Source of the DNA: an uncultured Oleiphilaceae bacterium
GTDB lineage: Bacteria; Pseudomonadota; Gammaproteobacteria; Pseudomonadales; Oleiphilaceae
Assembly (NCBI GenBank): GCA_913060665.1
Contig: CAJXUY010000001.1
Location: 248,001-312,000 of the forward strand
Direction: 5' to 3'
Length of the DNA stretch: 64,000 nt
The position numbers were made by a program, and so were the translations under genes. Below the pieces are notes generated by a model, which ran no database searches, was not told the DNA's origin, and was given only the letters and a program-made list of their open reading frames with translations. Position 1 is the first letter of the stretch. Each line of letters begins with the position of its first letter. Shown in pieces: positions 8,123-16,746 of this stretch.

Positions 8123-8584
8123 CTATTTTTTTCTAACAATCAAGTCATTGCCACTGACATCAGTAACAATCGCACGATCACCAACACTTAACACCTGTTC
8201 ACACCTGAAGCCCCACTCATCACTTCCTACAATAGGGGCAGAGAAACGTAATCGACCCTTTGATACACTGAGGTTAAATTCGGTAATAGTACCCTCCTGC
8301 CCTATTAATGCTTCCCGACTCATACCTGATAGCGTTTTGTTTTTCATCGAAGGGGCAATCAGTTTGAACCAAGTAATCAAACTCGCAAGCGAAAATACGC
8401 CCCAAAGAATGACTTCAGTGCTAAGCGTCAGGTTAATAAAGTAACCTATTAAACCGACCAATACGCCACTTACCCCTAACCAAAGTAGGAAAAAACTAGG
8501 TGCGAATATTTCAGCGCCAGCCAATAACATACCAAACACAATCCAATGCCAATAAAGTACATTAGCATCTAGCCAATCGACCAT
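8123..8584 (-). CDS. Short NfeD-family membrane protein
   Basis: This 153-residue protein has three to four hydrophobic helices in its first 80 residues (WHWIVFGMLLAGAEIFAPSFFLLWLGVSGVLVGLIGYFI, then EVILWGVFSLASLITWF). An OB-fold NfeD domain follows, with LIGQEGTITEF near the start and GDRAIVTDVSGNDLIVRKK at the end. The frame is open to 8608, but ATG 8584 has GAGGA eight bases upstream and fits the family N-terminus. It forms an operon with the SPFH protein downstream and probably makes a complex with it in the membrane. Confidence 0.85.
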   Translation of the reverse strand: MVDWLDANVLYWHWIVFGMLLAGAEIFAPSFFLLWLGVSGVLVGLIGYFINLTLSTEVILWGVFSLASLITWFKLIAPSMKNKTLSGMSREALIGQEGTITEFNLSVSKGRLRFSAPIVGSDEWGFRCEQVLSVGDRAIVTDVSGNDLIVRKK

Positions 8585-8767
8585 AAAACACTTCCTCAAA
8601 TAAAACATTTAAGGTTTCCCCATCTAATAACGATAGAGTAAGCCCCATTAAATCATCCAGTTATAGTAGCAGTGTTTTCTTAGAAGAAAATAGGTAAAGT
8701 AGATTAAACATTATTTAGTTATTATGTTTTAGTCATACCTAACCTTTCTAATAGGGGAGACTCTCAT

Positions 8768-10069
8768 TTGAAGCAAGACTTAATGCCTCACCTTGCCCGT
8801 TTCATTTCGAGTATTACCCTACTTGAATTAAAAAGATCATTCTATAATCTCAAGCGACAAGCAACACAGCAACCCTATGTATTAGAGATATTTCTCCATA
8901 TTAATGACCCCTATAGCTATTTGCTAGTTCAGGCACTCCCTAATATTAAAAAGCGCTACAACGTCAGTTTGCGATTAAGATCCCTTCACAATATTAACCA
9001 CGACATGTTTCCTGAACCTGAAATGTGGAAAATAAATGCGTTCGAAGACGCCTTAAAACTGGCAGACCTATATAGTTTGTCAATGCCTATAAAAGATCCA
9101 AACTGCACAGAGGCTGAGATTACTGAATTTACAAATCAGTTAGTTAGCGTAGAATCTTTAGACAGCGCTTTAACTGATTTCAGCACGATATTTAATCAGT
9201 ACTGGCATCAAGGTGACGCGAAGCAAGACAATAGAAGAACCGTCACCCTAATAGACAGTAAAGCCACTCAACAAAATGAAGCTCGACTGAAAAAGCTTGG
9301 CCACTACATGAGCGCTATGATTTATTTTGATGGCGAGTGGTATTCGGGTCTTGATCGGTTAGATCATTTTGAGAAGCGAGCCAATCAAATGGGGCTATCA
9401 AATGATTCTACCCCTACTATTTATTACAATCGAACCTATATAGATTTCTGTAGGTCAGTTAAATCGCCTTCCATTCGTGACACATCCAACCCAAATACCC
9501 TCACGCTGTATTTTTCCATAAGAAGCCCATACTCACACCTAGGTTTAGAGCGTGCAGTGATGCTATCGGAGCATTACAATATAGAGCTTATCATTAAACC
9601 TGTTCTGCCCATGGTCATGCGAGGCCTTTCTGTTCCAAGCGCGAAAAAAATGTACATTTTTCATGATACAAAACGAGAAGCTGAAAAGTATAATATCGAT
9701 TATGGATTTGTTGCAGACCCACTCGGTGCAGGAGTCGAACGTTGCTACGCTTTATTCGAATACGCAACCAGTAAAGGCAAAGCCGTTGAGTATATGCTTG
9801 CCTATGCGAGAGCCGTGAACGCTAAAGGTATACGTTCTGATACAGACAAAGGGTTGCAAAAAATCCTATCATCTTGCGGGCTTGACTGGCATACAGCCAA
9901 ACCACTGCTTAACAATAAACAATGGAATGTATGGGCTGAACGAAACCTACAAGAGATGTATTCCTACGGACTTTGGGGAGTACCCAGCTGTCTATACAAA
10001 AATATGATTATTTGGGGGCAAGACCGCATGTTTGTGATCGAAAATGAAATTCTCAAAGATTTTGCGTAA
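8768..10069 (+). CDS. Double-domain DsbA-like / HCCA-isomerase-like thioredoxin-fold protein
   Basis: This 433-residue protein appears to be two thioredoxin-fold DsbA-family units in tandem. The first starts near residue 35 (YVLEIFLHINDPYSYLLVQAL), the second near 235 (LTLYFSIRSPYSHLGLERA). The second also keeps the tail of 2-hydroxychromene-2-carboxylate isomerases, YGLWGVPSCLYKNMIIWGQDR. Ser/Pro replaces the CxxC of true disulfide oxidases, as in HCCA isomerases, which use glutathione. Start is TTG 8768, with GGGGAGA seven bases upstream. The substrate is unknown. Confidence 0.7.
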   Translation: MKQDLMPHLARFISSITLLELKRSFYNLKRQATQQPYVLEIFLHINDPYSYLLVQALPNIKKRYNVSLRLRSLHNINHDMFPEPEMWKINAFEDALKLADLYSLSMPIKDPNCTEAEITEFTNQLVSVESLDSALTDFSTIFNQYWHQGDAKQDNRRTVTLIDSKATQQNEARLKKLGHYMSAMIYFDGEWYSGLDRLDHFEKRANQMGLSNDSTPTIYYNRTYIDFCRSVKSPSIRDTSNPNTLTLYFSIRSPYSHLGLERAVMLSEHYNIELIIKPVLPMVMRGLSVPSAKKMYIFHDTKREAEKYNIDYGFVADPLGAGVERCYALFEYATSKGKAVEYMLAYARAVNAKGIRSDTDKGLQKILSSCGLDWHTAKPLLNNKQWNVWAERNLQEMYSYGLWGVPSCLYKNMIIWGQDRMFVIENEILKDFA

Positions 10070-10087
10070 TAACAGAGCTAAAGGGTA

Positions 10088-10552
10088 TTAGCCCTCTTTG
10101 CTAATAAAGCTTTGAAGTGATTTGTTCGCCATAACGCCTACTTTATTTTTTAGCATCGAGCTCCAGCCTAGTAGCAAGCCAGGTGTACCTAACGCTTGAC
10201 GACTCCAATGCCAGAAATCAAAACGATCAATATGTTTTAATATCTTACCCTCTTTAAATTCAAACTCGGCATCAACAATATTGTGCACTTGCCGACCTGA
10301 CTGGCTAAAGGTATACCTAGGCTCCCAGTGGGCACTTATTTTTTCAGCCTTTTCAGTAACCGTAAAAGACATTTTCATATCAGTACCACGCTCACAAAGC
10401 ATGTGCCACATAGTGCCAATATCAGACCCCTTTAGTTGGAACACCTCATCTCTAAAGGTAGCATCTGGATGATAGCAATCGGCCATCGTCTTATAATCAC
10501 GCTTTTGGAATGCGCTATAGAATGCCTCTATCAATTCTTTTTCAGTACTCAT
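10088..10552 (-). CDS. SnoaL-like / NTF2-superfamily protein
   Basis: This 154-residue protein has the cone-shaped NTF2 layout. An N-terminal helix (EKELIEAFYSAFQKRDYKTMADCYHPDATFRDEVF) is followed by strands carrying Trp, His and Asp residues (HIDRFDFWHWSRQAL). Proteins of this kind are small isomerases, hydratases or binding proteins, and sequence does not separate these. Its gene converges with the DsbA-like gene (18 bp between stops). The C-terminal tail after about residue 125 is unusual and lacks a clear domain. Confidence 0.7.
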   Translation of the reverse strand: MSTEKELIEAFYSAFQKRDYKTMADCYHPDATFRDEVFQLKGSDIGTMWHMLCERGTDMKMSFTVTEKAEKISAHWEPRYTFSQSGRQVHNIVDAEFEFKEGKILKHIDRFDFWHWSRQALGTPGLLLGWSSMLKNKVGVMANKSLQSFISKEG

Positions 10553-10677
10553 CTACAGTCCTTAATATTGATCGTCAATATGAACGTTAAGGTTATTATC
10601 AATACTAACCATAGAAGCCCATGCTATAAAGTGTTAAAACCGACACGATTGATGGCTTATTATGACAAACAGCAAGG

Positions 10678-10812
10678 TTAATGAACTGTTAAAATAGGCT
10701 CTCGCTTGTATTTTACCCATTCACTCCCTACTCGCTTATAGTAAAACGCCACAACCTGTTGATTTACCGGCATTCTTACGCAAATTGTGTCACCGCTCAT
10801 AGATATATTCAT
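10678..10812 (-). CDS. Small unknown protein under a LexA box (44 aa)
   Basis: A 44-residue ORF (MNISMSGDTICVRMP..., ending in ...ILTVH) begins at ATG 10812 with GAGG eight bases upstream. It is preceded by a consensus SOS box at 10839-10858. The composition is protein-like (basic and aromatic: VVAFYYKRVGSEWVKYKRE), with no membrane segment and one Cys. It resembles no family I know. It is too short for most gene callers. The combination of ribosome-binding site, -10-like TATAAT within the LexA box and balanced codons supports a real gene, with function unknown and regulation inferred. Confidence 0.6.
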   Translation of the reverse strand: MNISMSGDTICVRMPVNQQVVAFYYKRVGSEWVKYKREPILTVH

Positions 10813-10838
10813 ATTACTAGCCTCTGTTTTTTTATACA

Positions 10839-10858
10839 TACTGTCATTATATACAGTA
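10839..10858 (-). promoter_or_regulatory. LexA (SOS) box
   Basis: CTGT, eight AT-rich bases and ACAG sit inside a TA...TA frame (CTGT at 10841-10844, ACAG at 10853-10856), matching the gammaproteobacterial LexA consensus. A TATAAT-like -10 on the minus strand overlaps it, so bound LexA would block transcription toward the ORF at 10678-10812. A second CTGT half site (10865-10868) makes an overlapping symmetric TACAGTA-TAG-TACTGTA element at 10852-10868. Confidence 0.75.
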
Positions 10859-10868
10859 TAGTACTGTA

Positions 10869-11161
10869 TATAACGGAGTCAATGAATAAATGATTACGTG
10901 ATCAAATTTAATAACACTAATTTAGCGAATCTATAGAGGGAATTTAATACGTAATTACACTATAACGTTTACTTAGTGTAGTGTCAGGCGTCGCAGATAA
11001 ACGATACCCCAATATTGTTGCCAATGTTAAACGAATCCACGTAAGACCAGAGTACCAAAGATCACTGGCAGTTGGTTGGCCCTATGCTTATGCCTAGTTA
11101 GGGGCAGTACTCTGATAGCTAGTAACACATCTTTGATGTGAGTTGCTAGCCAACTTCTACC
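10869..11161. other. Non-coding interval with a hairpin
   Basis: I see no supportable gene in the roughly 290 bp between the LexA region and the next gene. A bulged hairpin with GCTAG and ACATC stems (11118-11131) pairing with GATGT and CTAGC (11135-11150) ends close to the stop of the following gene. It has no T-run. Confidence 0.4.
11118..11150. terminator. Possible hairpin after the 134-aa unknown gene
   Basis: GCTAGTAACACATC is followed by a TTT loop and a mostly complementary arm with a two-base bulge. It lies just past the stop (11162) of the minus-strand gene. No poly-T tract follows on that strand, so Rho-independent termination is doubtful. Confidence 0.3.
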
Positions 11162-11566
11162 TCACATTAACTCTACGGTGTTACGTGCATCACGAGTAAA
11201 CCCCGCGACCAATGAATACTTCATAAAATCTGCGCTAGTTGTAAGATGATCTCTTAGCCAAAACTTCATTGTATCTGCTTGCTCGCCTATCAAAGCATCA
11301 TTGATTCCACTAAATCGAATGCTAATGATGTTTTTTCCATCGCAGGCTTTACTTTGGTCAGTTACGACAATAGACAAAGTTGATTGCGACTCATCCCAAT
11401 CAAATAAGCAGTACATGGCATCATCATCAATACTTTCGCCCAACATTACTAATGCATAATCAGCCGCTTCAAGTGCAGACAATTTAATGCCTGACTCAGT
11501 GGCTTGATCACAAATAGATGAATGGCGTATGAGGTTCTTTGCTAAATGTTCAATAGACCAGTTCAA
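11162..11566 (-). CDS. Conserved hypothetical protein (134 aa)
   Basis: This 134-residue protein is soluble and acidic in its middle (MLGESIDDDAMYCLFDWDESQ). It has strands and helices but no signal peptide, membrane segment or motif I recognise. Start is TTG 11566 (LNWSIEHLAKNL), with AGGAG six bases before it. Cysteines at about positions 19, 53 and 75 are scattered and do not form a metal motif. It is alone between the SOS-boxed ORF and a divergent membrane-protein gene; no function can be assigned. Confidence 0.65.
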   Translation of the reverse strand: MNWSIEHLAKNLIRHSSICDQATESGIKLSALEAADYALVMLGESIDDDAMYCLFDWDESQSTLSIVVTDQSKACDGKNIISIRFSGINDALIGEQADTMKFWLRDHLTTSADFMKYSLVAGFTRDARNTVELM

Positions 11567-11790
11567 AACAACTCCTGCTTAGATTAATCAATGGCGAGTA
11601 AAATAGATCATATGAATATGGGTTACACCGCCACCCCAATTTTGATATCAATTATTATACCAACAATTAACGTTTATCAGCGGCTAAACACGTTATATTT
11701 ATTACCAATTTTTAACTGCATAAATGACGGTATTTAGACTACATTGTTAGAGTGATAACAAGAGAAGATTTTAATGACAGGGGATTAACA

Positions 11791-12189
11791 ATGGACTTAA
11801 GTGATAAGACGCCTATCCGTCTGGTACAAGTATCGTTATTGTTTTCAATCGCTAATTTTTTTATTAATGGGTTAAACACTTACAACATTGTGTTGTTTGT
11901 AGTGTTTACCTTAACCGTGTTCGTGAGCACCAAAGCATACCTATTGTTCAGAGCGCTAAAACAATCATCCACAACACCTATAGTGAGCGAGTTACAATCA
12001 TACCTGAAAGTCGCAACGGCTCTATTTATTGGCGTCGCAACCTTTTCATATTCGTACTTGTTTGGACTTTTTTACACGTTTGTATTCGCGATCTACCTGA
12101 TCTCACCTTACGATCGTGATTGGCTTGCGGGTCGTTCAGAAATCGTATTCACTGAAAATAAACTAGAGTACCGTAAAAATCAGGCTTAA
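11791..12189 (+). CDS. Small integral membrane protein of unknown function
   Basis: A 132-residue protein with about four membrane segments: LVQVSLLFSIANFFING, YNIVLFVVFTLTVFVSTKAY, a stretch around VATALFIGVATFSYSYLFG, and FYTFVFAIYLI. The tail is short and charged (RDWLAGRSEIVFTENKLEYRKNQA). ATG 11791 follows AGGGGA. The frame is open from 11752, but nothing supports an earlier start. No family is recognised. Confidence 0.6.
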   Translation: MDLSDKTPIRLVQVSLLFSIANFFINGLNTYNIVLFVVFTLTVFVSTKAYLLFRALKQSSTTPIVSELQSYLKVATALFIGVATFSYSYLFGLFYTFVFAIYLISPYDRDWLAGRSEIVFTENKLEYRKNQA

Positions 12190-12494
12190 CCTGATGACGT
12201 GCAACGCTCTCCCTTACACAGCCCGGCAATAAGCCGCTATTGTCGGGTTATCATAAATCTACGATACAGGCCTGGCGCCCTCAAGACCTCTTTTCTACAA
12301 AGCCTATTCAATGTTTTAATGTTCAACAGCATTTTAATGCTAATAAAAAGCTTGGATTCCTGTTTGTGCTCTACTTAGAATAAGCGCGTGTCCGTCACAT
12401 GTTTCGGTTCACCTGAATACCCTTAACAGCCTTGCTGCTATTTATCTAACTCGAGTTAAACTAATATTGATGTACGTTACTATTAAAATAGCGC
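12190..12494. other. Intergenic region with hairpin
   Basis: About 305 bp with no supportable gene. It holds one hairpin (12222-12247) just after the small membrane protein gene. The rest is AT-rich and convergent to the RND gene end at 12495. Confidence 0.5.
12222..12247 (+). terminator. Hairpin terminator candidate
   Basis: CCCGGCAATA and TATTGTCGGG form a ten-base stem (one G-T pair) around a six-base loop, 33 bp downstream of the stop at 12189. Only a short T-rich stretch follows, so termination strength is uncertain. Confidence 0.45.
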
Positions 12495-15017
12495 CTAAAT
12501 AACGCTTTTTCCAAGCGGCTTTAGCGTCAGTATTAGCCTTGGCAGAAGTATCAATGCACCCAGCAGCGCTGAGAGCATTGCGAACCCAGTTAGTAAGCCA
12601 AAGTAAATGGTAGGCGTGAAGTTAGAGAGCGAAAGAATAGAAAACCCTACAATGATGATGACAGATGTATAAAACATAGCGCGACCAATACTACTGTGAC
12701 AGCGGTACATGGTAGCAACGTAATCTTCATCTTTAGCAAACTCGTCTTTAAAGCGGTGTATGTAATGTATAGTGTCATCAACCCCAATCCCAACGGTGAT
12801 CGCTGCGACCGTAATCGTCATCATATCTAGCGGTATGCCTAATAGGCCCATACCTCCCAGAACCATACCTGCCGCCAATAAATTCGGTGTAATCGCTATC
12901 AGAGCGATATAAAGTGATCTAAATAGCAACGTAAACATCAATGTAATAGCGAAGAACACAGCGCCTAATGTCATTATTTGTGAGCTAAACAGGCTTTGTA
13001 GCATATTGTTATAGAGTACCAGCATACCAGTGAGTTCATATTCGTCTTTGGTTAGCCCCATTTCATCTTGCAAATAAGTTTCAAGCTGCTTTAGCAGTTC
13101 ATTACGATTAAGCTGCTGGCTGGTTTCTTTGACGCGCACCGATAATCTTGTTTCATTACCACCTTGGGATAAGTATGGGGTGACTAAGGAGCCTTTTATA
13201 TCTGGCGTTAGATTCTGGCCAATAAGCGCCAACTGAAAGTCATCGATATCCACCCCAGTGATATCTTTCATCACTTGGTATAACGATGCTAAAGAAATAA
13301 CCTTTCCGGTCTCGTCGAGCTTATCTAGATAAGTGTGTAGCTTTGTGACTCGCGTTAACCCATGACGGGTGAACCAATAACCTAAGGGCGTATTCGCAGC
13401 AGCACTGCCAAACGGATCACTTAAGTCACTGTCAAAGGCATCGAATGCAAGCTCGTCAAATGAACTCGATTTCTCAGGATCTTCAGTAGTAGAAACGTCT
13501 GCATGCGCCCTGATGATAATATCGAGTGGTATCGTCCCCCCCAGTTTTTGGTCAATGACTTCCATGCCTTGGTAAATCTCAGTGCTTTCGTCAAAGTAGT
13601 CAATGAACCTATTCTCAACTTTTAACTGGGAGATACCAACTGCACTAGTCACTATTACTAGAGCGCTAGTGGACCAGACCCATGACCCATGAAGATCCGC
13701 CACCCGCGCAAAAAACAGGGTAAAAGCCGGAGGTTTTGTTTTCACACTTACCGCTCTACTGCTATTCAACGGTAAGAGCATCAAGCTAGCAGGAATAGTT
13801 AAGAAGGTCACGATAAAGGCACCTGCGACACCTATAGTCATCATCCAACCAAAATCAATCACGGGTCTTATTCCGCTTACCACTAACGAGGCAAACGCGA
13901 CTATTGTCGTCACAGCGGTATATAAGCAAGGGCGAAACATGAACCGGATCGTATCCATAACCAATTCAGACGAGGTCATTGAAGCGTAATTGATACTAAG
14001 TTCTCGATACCTAACAGCTAAATGAATTGTGATTGACAGCGTAATGATCATCAACAAGGCAACAAAATTTGATGAAATAACGGTTAGCTTCCATTCCAGT
14101 GCTGATATAACGCCTAGCATCATCAATACTGCTATTAAACACGTTACTAGTGGCAGCAGTACCCAAACAATACTACGGAAAATAATCGCTAATAATAAAA
14201 CGATAAATATTAGAATACCGATACCAAAAACAATTAGATCATTTTTGATAAAGTCGATCATATCGGACGCAACCATCGGAACACCGCCTAAATATAGTGC
14301 CCCGTCTTCTCGATAGGTGTTAATGATGCGGCGCACATTCTCTACAAGAACCTCTTGCCGTTTATTTGATTCCACCAAATATTCACTATACACACGCTCA
14401 GCATTTGATAACGCCAACATTTCAGCTGAAGTTAAAGCAGAGGTTTTAGCACTGTCTCGTAATTGATCTCGTTCAGTGAGCAGTTGAAAGTAGTATTCAT
14501 CACGCGTGAGATTGACTTGAATCGCGGTGGTATCTAAGTTTTGGTTGGTCAAAAGCTGTGAATAAAGTGGGCTATTTAAGAATTCAGCTTTGGCCAACGA
14601 TCTATCTGTTGAGGGTTCAGACAAGTATCGTATTCCTTGAGATAACTCACTGAGCTTTACCGGTGGACTATATAACAATGGGACATCAAGAATAGTGATT
14701 ACACTCGACACTTCTTTTAACTGTTCTAATTCATCTCTTAAGGATTGAAGTGTAGACAATGATGATTCAGAAAATAGTGGCTCACGTGGACTAAACGTAA
14801 CCACTAAAAAATCTTCCGAACCATATCGCTTGTTTATGTCTCGGTAAATCTCAAGTGCCTGATCCCCTTCGAGAACAAGAGAGTCTGCAGACGCGTCTAG
14901 ATGCAACTTGCTATATTGAGTAGACAACCCCCCAATTAAAATTGCCAGTATCGCTAGCACTATTTTTGGGTACTGGTAGAGTTTTCGTAATACCCTAATA
15001 ACCAATTTATTCATCAA
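12495..15017 (-). CDS. RND-superfamily (MMPL/HpnN-like) lipid or hydrophobe exporter
   Basis: An 840-residue protein with one N-terminal membrane helix (IVLAILAILIGGLSTQY), a periplasmic loop, five helices from about 260 to 420, a second periplasmic loop, and another helix group in the last 200 residues. This two-half layout is that of RND/SSD transporters, nearest in style to MMPL and hopanoid transporter HpnN-like proteins. The repeated DDTIHYIHRF segment is typical. The MlaC-like gene ends 20 bp upstream, so they form an operon. Start could be 15017 or 15014; no strong ribosome-binding site separates them. Cargo is unknown. Confidence 0.75.
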   Translation of the reverse strand: MMNKLVIRVLRKLYQYPKIVLAILAILIGGLSTQYSKLHLDASADSLVLEGDQALEIYRDINKRYGSEDFLVVTFSPREPLFSESSLSTLQSLRDELEQLKEVSSVITILDVPLLYSPPVKLSELSQGIRYLSEPSTDRSLAKAEFLNSPLYSQLLTNQNLDTTAIQVNLTRDEYYFQLLTERDQLRDSAKTSALTSAEMLALSNAERVYSEYLVESNKRQEVLVENVRRIINTYREDGALYLGGVPMVASDMIDFIKNDLIVFGIGILIFIVLLLAIIFRSIVWVLLPLVTCLIAVLMMLGVISALEWKLTVISSNFVALLMIITLSITIHLAVRYRELSINYASMTSSELVMDTIRFMFRPCLYTAVTTIVAFASLVVSGIRPVIDFGWMMTIGVAGAFIVTFLTIPASLMLLPLNSSRAVSVKTKPPAFTLFFARVADLHGSWVWSTSALVIVTSAVGISQLKVENRFIDYFDESTEIYQGMEVIDQKLGGTIPLDIIIRAHADVSTTEDPEKSSSFDELAFDAFDSDLSDPFGSAAANTPLGYWFTRHGLTRVTKLHTYLDKLDETGKVISLASLYQVMKDITGVDIDDFQLALIGQNLTPDIKGSLVTPYLSQGGNETRLSVRVKETSQQLNRNELLKQLETYLQDEMGLTKDEYELTGMLVLYNNMLQSLFSSQIMTLGAVFFAITLMFTLLFRSLYIALIAITPNLLAAGMVLGGMGLLGIPLDMMTITVAAITVGIGVDDTIHYIHRFKDEFAKDEDYVATMYRCHSSIGRAMFYTSVIIIVGFSILSLSNFTPTIYFGLLTGFAMLSALLGALILLPRLILTLKPLGKSVI

Positions 15018-15037
15018 ATTGACTGCAGCTAATCGAA

Positions 15038-15655
15038 TTAAGAGTCTGTTGTTGCGCGACTATTTTTGGAAAGCGAATCAAGTGTTTTTTCAAGCCCTTC
15101 ACTTTTGATCTGCTGACTAATTGAACCATACAGCGTTTTACTCACGCCTATTCCATCAACCGAAAAATCAAATATTTTCCATGCGTTATCAAATTGTCGC
15201 ACCGCAAAGTCAATGGTATGGTCATTCTTTCCGCTGGTGGTGATTTTTATTCTAACGATGTCATAGGACTTTTGATGCTTACTCTCTATTACTTCGATTT
15301 TCTGGCCATTATAAGAGCTAACCGCCAATCGGTAAGTTCTTTTTAGTGAGAGTACAACGGCATCAACCGCTGCTTGCTGCTTGTTTTTTACGATAACCTC
15401 TTGCCAATGTTCTCTAAATATTCGTTTGCAAAGTGCCTCAAGGTTAAGCTGAGGAATCACTTCTTGATCAATAATTTGATCAATGTGCTCAATATTGTCG
15501 AGACGCTTACTTTTTTTTGCGTCTGTCAGCGTGATTTGTAGTCGTTCTGACAGGGCGTTAATAAACTGCTCAGAGGTGGTTGAATCGGCCAAACCGGAAA
15601 GGCTGATAAACAACAATGGGGTCACACTAATCAATAAAACAAATTGCCTTAGCAT
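15038..15655 (-). CDS. MlaC/Ttg2D-family periplasmic lipid-binding protein
   Basis: A 205-residue protein with a signal peptide (MLRQFVLLISVTPLLFISLSGLADS) and the Tol_Tol_Ttg2 domain: IDQEVIPQLNLEALCKRIFREHW, the VDAVVLSLKRTYRLAVSSYNGQKIEVIE strand region, and FDNAWKIFDFSVDGIGVSKTLYGSISQQI. MlaC ferries phospholipid between membranes; HpnM is a hopanoid-linked relative. ATG 15655 has AAGGA eight bases upstream; the earlier ATG 15664 is too near that site. No mlaFEDB genes are adjacent; the partner here is the RND protein downstream, as in hpnM-hpnN loci. Confidence 0.75.
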   Translation of the reverse strand: MLRQFVLLISVTPLLFISLSGLADSTTSEQFINALSERLQITLTDAKKSKRLDNIEHIDQIIDQEVIPQLNLEALCKRIFREHWQEVIVKNKQQAAVDAVVLSLKRTYRLAVSSYNGQKIEVIESKHQKSYDIVRIKITTSGKNDHTIDFAVRQFDNAWKIFDFSVDGIGVSKTLYGSISQQIKSEGLEKTLDSLSKNSRATTDS

Positions 15656-15777
15656 AAATAACATCCTTTTAATTGAGAGATAAAGCCCCTTCCGCACATC
15701 AGTATAATTGCACGAAAGGAGATAAATCATGCGCTAAGAATAGCAGCAATTAGGCAAACTATTAAGCAGAAAAGCGT

Positions 15778-16437
15778 TTAGCTAGTGGTGATTTTCTTTC
15801 CAAGAAAAGCCGAGTAAATATTAATACCCAGCAAACGACTATATTTTTGATCTACCACGTCTAGACCTTGCCTGATCATGTGCCGCCGGTAATCGTAAAC
15901 AGGGTGAAGCGCTGCTCCTGTGGTAATCCAGAATAAACCAATACCCAAATACCAATACACACGCTTTGCTAACCGCGCAAGTATATTACCTTCAGGTAAA
16001 GCAAAATCACCCACTACAACCGAAGCATCTTTTTTACCCAGCTTAATAAGATGCTTAAGCACTTCAGCCATAAATGACTCACTAAACACGTTTAAAAAGA
16101 AATTAGCGACGACCATATCATACTTTCCAAACTCTTCAATTTTCATAATGTCGCTATGGATGATATTGATCTTGAGGTCTTTTTTGGTTTTATCTAACCC
16201 TTGTTTGAACTTATCAAGCATCGCTTTGGAAAGGTCAACAACTGTAACATCAGCACCCTGCTCAGCAGCGTAGATGGCTTCTTTTCCATGACCGACTCCA
16301 GCAAATAATACCTTGTCGCCCGGTTTTAAATTTTCAGGCGTCAGCATAGAGCATTTACACTTTAAAATAGAGTTACCCGCAAACAAAAAACTGAATGCAT
16401 CATAGATAGGCCCCATCAACCAATACTTATCTTTCAT
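15778..16437 (-). CDS. Class I SAM-dependent methyltransferase
   Basis: A 219-residue methyltransferase with motif I VLFAGVGHGKEAIYAA, an acidic strand end VTVVDLSKAML, motif II/III residues HSDIMKIEEF and a post-catalytic YDMVVANFFLNVF. The C-terminus has hydrophobic stretches (YWYLGIGLFWITTGAALHP) that suggest membrane contact. This fits the small-molecule or lipid N-methyltransferase style of the UbiE/phospholipid kind, but I cannot name the substrate. It is 47 bp from the divergently read MlaC-like operon start side. Confidence 0.65.
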   Translation of the reverse strand: MKDKYWLMGPIYDAFSFLFAGNSILKCKCSMLTPENLKPGDKVLFAGVGHGKEAIYAAEQGADVTVVDLSKAMLDKFKQGLDKTKKDLKINIIHSDIMKIEEFGKYDMVVANFFLNVFSESFMAEVLKHLIKLGKKDASVVVGDFALPEGNILARLAKRVYWYLGIGLFWITTGAALHPVYDYRRHMIRQGLDVVDQKYSRLLGINIYSAFLGKKITTS

Positions 16438-16746
16438 TTTTTATTATTACATCCTCTGTCGTTATTTATTGATAAACGCCTTTTAGGCGTGCCTCAGTGT
16501 AATGTATCGACCGTAGTTTCCCCATACTCAACCTAAAAAAGTGTGAGGTTAATCAAATATCCCATAAATTGGGGCGTTATTTGCTCATATAGCGTCTATA
16601 CCGCAACGCTGCCCGTATTATTGCCTACTCTATACAGACTAATGTGAATAACACAGCGTTTAATCCCCTACTAAATTAGTCAGATATAGTTTGATCAGGT
16701 AAAATGCAGCTTGCTAAGTACAATATATTTTAGGTCAACACTAACT
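16438..16746. other. Divergent intergenic region
   Basis: About 309 bp between the methyltransferase (minus) and the YgiQ-family gene (plus). I see one ACGCC-TTTTA-GGCGT inverted repeat at 16476-16490 and no further gene. Confidence 0.5.
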
